The notes under the pieces are model-generated. The model saw nothing but the letters and a program-made list of their open reading frames with translations. It made no database searches and was not told the DNA's origin. Shown here piece after piece: positions 1-4,111 of a DNA stretch of 5,904 nt. Position 1 is the stretch's first letter. Every line of letters starts with the position of its first letter. This DNA comes from Gemmobacter sp. (GTDB lineage Bacteria; Pseudomonadota; Alphaproteobacteria; Rhodobacterales; Rhodobacteraceae), in NCBI GenBank assembly GCA_030656535.1, contig JAUSPL010000468.1:1-5904 (forward strand), given 5' to 3'. The translations under genes were made by a program, and so were the position numbers.

Positions 1-368
1 ATCTTTACCATACCCTTGTCGTTGAAATACATCACCAGCGGCACAAGCGTCATGCCTTCGCGTCCCACTGCCTGCCACATGCGCGACAGTTCCTTTTTCG
101 AGACCAGAAGCTTTCTGCGCCGACGTTCCTCGTGGCCAAAAATGCCCGCCTGCTTGTAGGCTGCAATGTGGCTGTTGATCAGCCACAACTCGCCGCCCTC
201 GACCGAGGCATAGCTTTCGGCGATGTTGGATTGCCCGGTCCGCAGGGACTTCACTTCTGACCCCAGCAGCATGATTCCGGCCTCAAGGTCACTTTCGATA
301 AAGTAATCGAAGCGCGCCCGGCGGTTTTCGGCAATGGTCTTGGAATTGGGATCGGATTTATTTTGCAT
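1..368 (-). CDS. smpB: SsrA-binding protein SmpB, 5' part (3' end outside window)
   Basis: SmpB is the cytoplasmic partner of tmRNA (SsrA). It delivers tmRNA to ribosomes stalled on broken messages so that the nascent peptide is tagged and the ribosome released. Reading from the ATG at 366-368 gives 122 complete codons before the window edge; the family is about 155-160 residues, so roughly the last 35, including the basic C-terminal tail that enters the mRNA channel, are missing. Recognisable SmpB signatures are IAENRRARFDYFIE (residues 12-25), the LLGSEVKSLRTGQSNIAESY block (34-53), ELWLINSHIAAY (60-71) and the basic HEERRRRKLL stretch (79-88), followed by VPLVMYFNDKGMVK (109-122). The start is set by an AAGG ribosome-binding sequence about 6 bases upstream and by N-terminal agreement with the family. 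The Hint-domain gene lies 114 bases upstream on the same strand. The identification is from motif memory and is very secure. Confidence 0.96.
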   Translation of the reverse strand, partial: MQNKSDPNSKTIAENRRARFDYFIESDLEAGIMLLGSEVKSLRTGQSNIAESYASVEGGELWLINSHIAAYKQAGIFGHEERRRRKLLVSKKELSRMWQAVGREGMTLVPLVMYFNDKGMVK

Positions 369-388
369 GATCGCCTTCAAATAGGCGA
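369..388 (-). promoter_or_regulatory. Hairpin covering the smpB ribosome-binding site
   Basis: The inverted repeat TCGCCT (371-376) / AGGCGA (383-388) has a 6-base loop and ends two bases before the smpB start codon. Read on the minus strand, the AGG of the GAAGG Shine-Dalgarno sequence lies in the 3' arm of the stem, so the folded mRNA would hide the ribosome-binding site. The repeat is seen directly; a regulatory role is inference. A six-pair stem with four G-C pairs can arise by chance in GC-rich DNA. Confidence 0.4.
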
Positions 389-420
389 CCAACGCGCGCA
401 AGTCCAGATGTGCCGGGGGC

Positions 421-440
421 GGGCGCTGTTCGCAGCGCCC
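421..440 (-). terminator. Strong hairpin between the Hint gene and smpB
   Basis: A perfect 8-bp inverted repeat, GGGCGCTG (421-428) and CAGCGCCC (433-440), encloses the four bases TTCG; on the minus-strand transcript the loop reads CGAA. It lies about 43 bases downstream of the Hint gene stop and 53 bases before the smpB start, so it could end or attenuate transcription between the two. No run of U follows on the minus strand, so it is not a classical intrinsic terminator. A weaker repeat, TTGGG (464-468) / CCCAA (473-477), sits immediately after the Hint stop codon. Confidence 0.35.
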
Positions 441-482
441 CGCGCCGCAGGGTGTCAAACGGCTTGGGTCGGCCCAAAGGGG

Positions 483-1058
483 TCAGGCTGCCAGCCTTGC
501 CGTCCGCAGCATCACGCGCGCGGTGTCGCCGTCCAGCCGTGGCAGCCAGTCTGCGGCCTTGTCGCCAGGGCAGACCACCCGGACGCCGGTGTTGGCATAG
601 ATCACCTCTTCGTCTGCAAAAGTCAGCGTCACGATGTCCACGGGGTGGGTGCTCTGGATCGGGGCACAGCCCTGTATCCCATCCAGCGCCGCCGCCGGAA
701 CCAACGCCCGGGCACATTCGGGCCGAGGGTCGCCGGTCTGCATCAGCAGGTGTTGACCCGCCAGCATCATCAGATCGGCACAGGCCCCAAAAGCCCCGCC
801 CGGCACGCGGAACACTCTGGCGCTACCAGCCGGCAAACTGGCCCGGTCGACCCGGACCAGCGGCCGCAGGCCACCGTCAAGCGTGTGAACGCGCATACCG
901 GGGTGCAGGGTTTCCACCGCCTGCCATCCGGTTTCGGTTTCGACCCGTGTCCCGGCGATCAAGCCACTGGGGTCTGGGGACGGGATGTGCCGCCGTGTGA
1001 AAAGGCGGGCTGCAGAAACTTGTGCATTTGCGAATTGGTCCGGGCGCTGCAAGAACAT
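483..1058 (-). CDS. Small Hint-domain protein (Hint_2-like, Rhodobacterales type)
   Basis: A 191-residue protein with a Hint (hedgehog/intein) fold. Residues 32-63 form the opening motif (GLIAGTRVETETGWQAVETL, then GMRVHTLDGG), matching the 'GTRxxTxxGWxxVExLxxGxxVxTxDGG' pattern of Hint_2 proteins. Block-B-like residues are AGQHLLM (100-106, His103), and a C-terminal strand region follows (EEVIYANTGVRVVCPGD, 150-166). No signal peptide or membrane segment is visible. At the splice-junction position, where inteins and hedgehog proteins carry a nucleophilic Cys, this protein has Leu/Ile/Ala (33-35), so canonical self-splicing is unlikely. The role of these stand-alone Rhodobacterales Hint proteins is unknown to me. 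The start at 1058 is preferred over the ATG at 1118 because AAAGGA (1066-1071) lies 7 bases upstream and because family members, as I recall them, begin with an M-F-x-Q-R-P-like sequence. The gene is co-directional with smpB. Confidence 0.85.
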   Translation of the reverse strand: MFLQRPDQFANAQVSAARLFTRRHIPSPDPSGLIAGTRVETETGWQAVETLHPGMRVHTLDGGLRPLVRVDRASLPAGSARVFRVPGGAFGACADLMMLAGQHLLMQTGDPRPECARALVPAAALDGIQGCAPIQSTHPVDIVTLTFADEEVIYANTGVRVVCPGDKAADWLPRLDGDTARVMLRTARLAA

Positions 1059-1225
1059 CTGATGGTCCTTTCTGGTGATTGGGACTGCGGTGCTGATTGC
1101 CTTGCGCCCAACAAGCACCCGGATTTCGCCACTTTTTTGTCATCATCAGGGCAGTCTGCGGGCATTGTTCGCCCTGAGTATACAATATCGGCGGATTGGC
1201 CCTCGCCGCGGATATTCAGAGGGCT

Positions 1226-1241
1226 GTTAACGTATTGTAAA
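1226..1241 (-). promoter_or_regulatory. CtrA-like site (one mismatch) overlapping the putative Hint promoter
   Basis: On the minus strand the bases read TTTA, seven bases, TTAAC, which differs at one position from the alphaproteobacterial CtrA consensus TTAA-N7-TTAAC. The site overlaps the TACAAT -10-like box, a position from which a regulator could act directly on the promoter. One isolated near-match in an AT-rich stretch is weak evidence. Confidence 0.2.
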
Positions 1242-1263
1242 TCAAAAACTCATTTGAAATCAA
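1234..1263 (-). promoter_or_regulatory. Putative sigma-70-type promoter for the Hint gene
   Basis: On the minus strand a TTGATT -35-like box (1258-1263) is followed after 18 bases by a TACAAT -10-like box (1234-1239), in the most AT-rich stretch of the region. Transcription would begin near 1227 and leave a leader of about 170 bases before the Hint start. A second good -10-like hexamer, TATACT (1177-1182), lies closer to the gene but has no matching -35. Seen by eye only. Confidence 0.35.
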
Positions 1264-1359
1264 CAATTTGGTGGTGGATTCCAAGCCGGTTCAGGCGGGT
1301 TGGGTCTGGGTGGTCCAGCCTCGAATCGGGCGGTTTGCGACGGGTGGTCTCCGCAGGCT

Positions 1360-1414
1360 CAAGATTATGCCACGATTGTAGGGCCGCCTTCGGGCCGGCG
1401 TGGTCACAATCTTG
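1360..1414. repeat. Large imperfect palindrome with a UUCG-capped inner stem
   Basis: The arm CAAGATTATGCCACG (1360-1374) is the near-exact reverse complement of CGTGGTCACAATCTTG (1399-1414), with one mismatch and one bulged base, giving about 14 pairs. Between the arms sit nine unpaired bases (1375-1383) and an inner stem CCGCC (1384-1388) / GGC-C-GG (1393-1398), capped by TTCG closed by C-G, the very stable cUUCGg tetraloop arrangement. It lies about 100 bases upstream of the membrane-protein gene. It could be a structured leader element, a small RNA or part of one, a REP/MITE-like repeat, or an operator; nothing in the sequence decides between these. Confidence 0.6.
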
Positions 1415-1505
1415 CCCGGATCGAACGGCTTGCGCGGACCCAGCGGTTACGGTGTATCTTGAGCAACATTCAGGATGCGGCACACCGCTTGACCGACGAT
1501 CACCC

Positions 1506-1510
1506 GAGGG
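1506..1510 (+). promoter_or_regulatory. Ribosome-binding site deciding the membrane-protein start
   Basis: GAGGG lies four bases before the ATG at 1515. The spacing is slightly short, but it is the sequence that supports this start within an open frame running upstream for more than 1,100 bases. Confidence 0.55.
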
Positions 1511-1514
1511 ACCC

Positions 1515-2702
1515 ATGCCCCATATCACCGATACCGATGCCCTTGTGGCCGAAGGCATTCTGACAGCCGAGCATGCCCGCATCATCAAGGCCCGCTCGCG
1601 CCAGACCATGATCGCGCTGGCCATCAACACCCTGCTTGCGGGCGGTGTCGCGGCGGCGGCGCTTGGTCTTGTGGTGTTGTTGGCCGATGCGGCGGCGGTT
1701 GCCGCTACGGGGGCCGTGTTTCTGGCGGTTGGTGTGGCGATCCTCGGGCGGGGTGGGGCCGCGTATCGGATGTTCGGCAATGCGGCTGCGCTGATCGGCG
1801 CCGGAATGCTGACCGCCGGGGCGACGATCGAACTGATCGACAGCTATGCCCGCTCTGCCAGTGCTGCCTTGCTGGTGCTTGGCGCAGGGATCGGGCTGTC
1901 TGCGGGGGCGGTGATACGCCATGGGCCAAAGGCCATGCGGTTTGCCGCAGGTGCGGTCGTGTTGATGGGCGGGGCCATGCACCTGGCGGGTCTGTATTTC
2001 GGGCTGTCCGAGGCGGGCGTGATGGGCGTTCTTGTGCCGTTTGCCCATTTCTACACGGCGGTTCTGGTGGCCGTTGTGGGGTGGCTTATTGATGTGCGGG
2101 CGGTAACGGCATTGGCTATCGTGCCTTTCGCCCAGATGCTGGATACCTCGACCTTCTATTTTCATGCGGCCTATGTCTTTTATTCGCCCGAGCCTACGTT
2201 GAGCATCGTGCAGATGGCTGTCCTTGTGGCGGTCTGCGTCTGGGTCATGGTGCGGATGCCAGACCGGATCGGGCGCCATGCAGGGATATTGGCGATCATG
2301 GGGGTGATTGTCGGCAACCTGTGTTTCCTGGTGGGCAGCCTGTGGGGCGACGTCGTCGGACTGACCTATTGGGACGCGGCCCACCCCTATCTCGACGGAA
2401 CCGATTGGGATGCGCGCGACGCGGCGCAAGATGCATTTGCGGCGCGGACGCTTGTGATTTCAGACCATGTCTTTGCGGTGGTTTGGGCGGTGGTGCTGGC
2501 GGCGGCGGCGATCTGGTCGGCGCACGCCAACCGGCGCGGCTTGTTCAACGCGTCCATCACTTTTGGTGCGATCCACGCCTATACTCAGGCGTTCGAGAGT
2601 TTCGGGGATGAGCCTTTGGCATATGTCATCGGCGGTCTTGCGACGATTCCGCTGGCATGGGGCGTGTGGCAGTTGAACAATCGGTTCGGCGAGTCGGCCT
2701 GA
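1515..2702 (+). CDS. Polytopic inner-membrane protein of unknown function (DUF2157-like organisation)
   Basis: A 395-residue protein. A short, charged cytoplasmic-looking N-terminus (residues 1-30; DALVAEGILTAEHARIIKARSR) is followed by about eleven hydrophobic segments, roughly at 31-56, 58-78, 87-107, 115-134, 142-162, 168-190, 193-212, 230-247, 255-277, 316-336 and 367-387. A larger polar, Asp- and Trp-containing loop lies at about 278-312. The N-terminal 'xxLVxxGxLxxxxAxxI' helix followed by paired helices, and a C-terminal GGLATIPLAWGVWQLN segment (373-388), resemble DUF2157-type membrane proteins, but this is a loose resemblance and no catalytic motif or transporter signature is visible. 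The open frame extends far upstream without a stop, so the start must be argued. The ATG at 1515 has GAGGG (1506-1510) four bases upstream and begins the family-like N-terminal helix; the upstream part runs antisense to the Hint gene. The gene stands alone, divergent from the Hint gene and convergent with the transporter remnant. Confidence 0.8.
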   Translation: MPHITDTDALVAEGILTAEHARIIKARSRQTMIALAINTLLAGGVAAAALGLVVLLADAAAVAATGAVFLAVGVAILGRGGAAYRMFGNAAALIGAGMLTAGATIELIDSYARSASAALLVLGAGIGLSAGAVIRHGPKAMRFAAGAVVLMGGAMHLAGLYFGLSEAGVMGVLVPFAHFYTAVLVAVVGWLIDVRAVTALAIVPFAQMLDTSTFYFHAAYVFYSPEPTLSIVQMAVLVAVCVWVMVRMPDRIGRHAGILAIMGVIVGNLCFLVGSLWGDVVGLTYWDAAHPYLDGTDWDARDAAQDAFAARTLVISDHVFAVVWAVVLAAAAIWSAHANRRGLFNASITFGAIHAYTQAFESFGDEPLAYVIGGLATIPLAWGVWQLNNRFGESA

Positions 2703-2819
2703 CCGGAAAACGGCTGTATGCCCCCGCCCCCGTGCCCCGCCGCACATCCACATCAGGCGACACGTTTACCTGCATGTCCGGACAATATCGCGACCCAACC
2801 GCCGTAAGACCGGGCAGGA
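2703..2819. other. Convergent intergenic spacer
   Basis: The 117 bases between the end of the membrane-protein gene and the stop of the transporter remnant hold no recognisable gene. A perfect 10-bp palindrome, TGTCCGGACA (2775-2784), is present but is too short to be a convincing terminator. No stem with a following T-run was seen for either direction. Confidence 0.5.
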
Positions 2820-3056
2820 TCAGGATTTGCGCGACCGGATCAGGGCATAGATGCCGCTGGTCACAATGATCGCGCTGCCAACCAGCGTGGCTGCGTCCGG
2901 GCGTTCATGAAGCACCGCAACGCCAAGGATCAGCGCGAACAACGGCCGAGTGTAACGGAAGGGCGCAACACTTGCGATCTGCCCCATCCGCATCGCGGCC
3001 GTCAGCCCATATTATGCCGCCACCACCAATCCTCTGGCGCGCCAGGTATCATTGGG
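2820..3056 (-). pseudogene. 3' remnant of a DMT/EamA-family transporter gene with an internal stop
   Basis: Reading leftwards from about 3056, the frame gives a short stretch ending GLVVAA, then an in-frame TAA (3012-3014), then 63 codons to a TGA at 2820-2822. The 63 codons contain AMRMGQIASVAPFRYTRPLF, followed by ALILGVAVLHERPDAATL and a last hydrophobic segment VGSAIIVTSGIYALIRSRKS. This is the conserved end of drug/metabolite (EamA, 10-helix) transporters: the 'APFRYTR' loop and the last two membrane helices with the helix-breaking HERPD between them. Full-length members have about 280-300 residues, so some 70% of the gene, including its start, is missing; what would be upstream is dapA. 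The reading frame survives on both sides of the stop, which suggests recent decay. The residues seen are direct; the family is from memory; loss by deletion is inferred. The left boundary (stop) is firm, the right one approximate. Confidence 0.8.
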
Positions 3057-3084
3057 GGCGAGGGTGGGTGTCAGGTCACTGCGC

Positions 3085-3957
3085 TCAGATCAGACCGGCG
3101 TGCTGCATCGCGGCCCGCACCTTCGACTTGGCGCTGTCGGTCAGACCGACCAATGGCAACCGCACCTCGTCCGAGCACAGACCCAGCAGCGACAACGCAT
3201 ATTTCGTGCTGACCAGTCCGGGTTCGATGAAGATTGCGTCATGCAGCGGCATCAGGCGGTCCTGATATTCCAGCGCCTTGACATAGTCGCCCGCCAGCGT
3301 CGCAGCCTGGAACTCGGCACAAAGCCGGGGCGCTATGTTTGCCGTGACCGAGATGCACCCGACCCCGCCATGGGCGTTGAACCCAAGGGCAGTCGCGTCC
3401 TCGCCTGACAGCTGGATGAAGTCCGCGCCACAGGTGGCCCGCTGCATGGACACGCGCTCGATCTTGCCGGTGGCGTCCTTGACCCCGATGATGCGGGGAA
3501 GTTTTGCAAGCACGCCCATGGTTTCAGGGCTCATGTCGACCACCGACCGGCCGGGGATGTTGTAGATGATGATGGGCAACGTGCTTGCGTCGTGAAGCGC
3601 GGTGAAATGCGCGATCATGCCCGCCTGAGTCGGCTTGTTGTAATAGGGGGTCACGATCAGGGCGGCGTCTGCCCCGACTTTTTGGGCATGCTGGATCAGC
3701 CCGATGCCTTCGGCGGTCGCGTTCGACCCCGCACCGGCGATCACGGGCACCCGTCCGGCGGCAGCTTTGACCACGACTTCGATCACGGTCTCGTGCTCTT
3801 CGTGGGTCAGGGTCGGGCTTTCGCCCGTGGTGCCGACGGGGACCAGCCCGGTCGAGCCTTCGGCAATGTGCCAATCCACCAGTTTCTTCAACGTGTCCAG
3901 ATCCAGCTTGCCGTCCTTGAACGGCGTTACCAGGGCAGGAATTGACCCTTTGATCAT
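3085..3957 (-). CDS. dapA: 4-hydroxy-tetrahydrodipicolinate synthase (DapA)
   Basis: This enzyme condenses pyruvate with L-aspartate-4-semialdehyde, the first committed step to meso-diaminopimelate and lysine, in the cytoplasm. The 290-residue product has the normal family length and is a complete (beta/alpha)8 barrel of the DapA/NAL family. All key residues are visible: the GTTGES motif with Thr43 and Thr44, TPYYNKP with Tyr106 (proton relay), YNIPGR with Tyr132 and Arg137 (substrate carboxylate), and the Schiff-base lysine Lys160 in IGVKDATG. Numbering is one less than in the E. coli enzyme. The start ATG at 3955-3957 has AGGAGA (3966-3971) eight bases upstream and gives the usual MIKGSIPALVTPF opening. 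The gene is divergent from the lytic transglycosylase gene; both products serve peptidoglycan, one supplying a precursor and the other turning the wall over. It is followed on the same strand, after about 28 bases, by the transporter remnant. Confidence 0.97.
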   Translation of the reverse strand: MIKGSIPALVTPFKDGKLDLDTLKKLVDWHIAEGSTGLVPVGTTGESPTLTHEEHETVIEVVVKAAAGRVPVIAGAGSNATAEGIGLIQHAQKVGADAALIVTPYYNKPTQAGMIAHFTALHDASTLPIIIYNIPGRSVVDMSPETMGVLAKLPRIIGVKDATGKIERVSMQRATCGADFIQLSGEDATALGFNAHGGVGCISVTANIAPRLCAEFQAATLAGDYVKALEYQDRLMPLHDAIFIEPGLVSTKYALSLLGLCSDEVRLPLVGLTDSAKSKVRAAMQHAGLI

Positions 3958-4008
3958 GGTACGCGTCTCCTCTGGAGGGGCATGAATCGCCCGATGTAAA
4001 ACGCGATC

Positions 4009-4037
4009 TTCCTATCCGCGTGGACCGTGCTTGCCAA
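4009..4037 (-). promoter_or_regulatory. Putative dapA promoter
   Basis: On the minus strand TTGGCA (4032-4037) is followed by a 17-base spacer and TAGGAA (4009-4014). The -35 box is a good match (5 of 6) and the -10 box a weak one. It lies 52-80 bases upstream of the dapA start within the 154-base divergent region shared with the transglycosylase gene. Identified by eye only. Confidence 0.3.
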
Positions 4038-4111
4038 GCGTGCCTTGTGGGCGGCGCGATCTGGCGCATTTGTGTGTTGCCCTGAGGCGGCGGGCGGGGC
4101 AAAACCGGGCC

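Larger units (their letters stand above)
1059..1514. other. Divergent intergenic region between Hint gene and membrane-protein gene
   Basis: This 456-base stretch separates two divergently transcribed genes. The half nearest the Hint gene contains an AT-rich block (about 1222-1270) that stands out from the GC-rich surroundings and carries the promoter-like boxes listed separately. The other half carries a large imperfect palindrome (1360-1414). Short open frames cross it, for example on the plus strand at 1300-1563, but their translations show no family likeness and lack convincing ribosome-binding sites, so I see no gene here. A TATCTT sequence upstream of the membrane-protein gene could be a -10 box, but no good -35 partner is present. 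Confidence 0.6.

Noticed and set aside
1177..1182. TATACT -10-like hexamer closer to the Hint gene.
   Set aside because: No acceptable -35 sequence lies 15-19 bases upstream, so I mention it only as an alternative to the box at 1234-1239.
877..1185. Short minus-strand frames upstream of and overlapping the Hint start, including the longer Hint start at 1118.
   Set aside because: The start at 1058 has a well-spaced AAAGGA and a family-like N-terminus; the others overlap the Hint gene out of frame or add residues not expected for the family.
363..1514. Open plus-strand frame continuous with the membrane-protein gene, more than 380 codons upstream of its ATG.
   Set aside because: It is antisense to the Hint gene over most of its length, its translation is rich in Arg, Gly, Pro and His with no family likeness, and the hydrophobic protein with a ribosome-binding site begins at 1515.
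1500..2429. 309-codon minus-strand frame opposite the membrane-protein gene.
   Set aside because: The translation is dominated by His, Arg, Gln and Pro, typical of the antisense of a GC-rich hydrophobic gene, with no motif.
2775..2784. Perfect 10-bp palindrome TGTCCGGACA in the convergent spacer.
   Set aside because: It is too short and loop-free for a terminator, lacks a T-run, and is compatible with chance; it is noted only in the spacer entry.
2907..3408. Three overlapping plus-strand frames over the transporter remnant and the dapA 3' end.
   Set aside because: They are antisense to recognisable coding sequence and show no family features or ribosome-binding sites.
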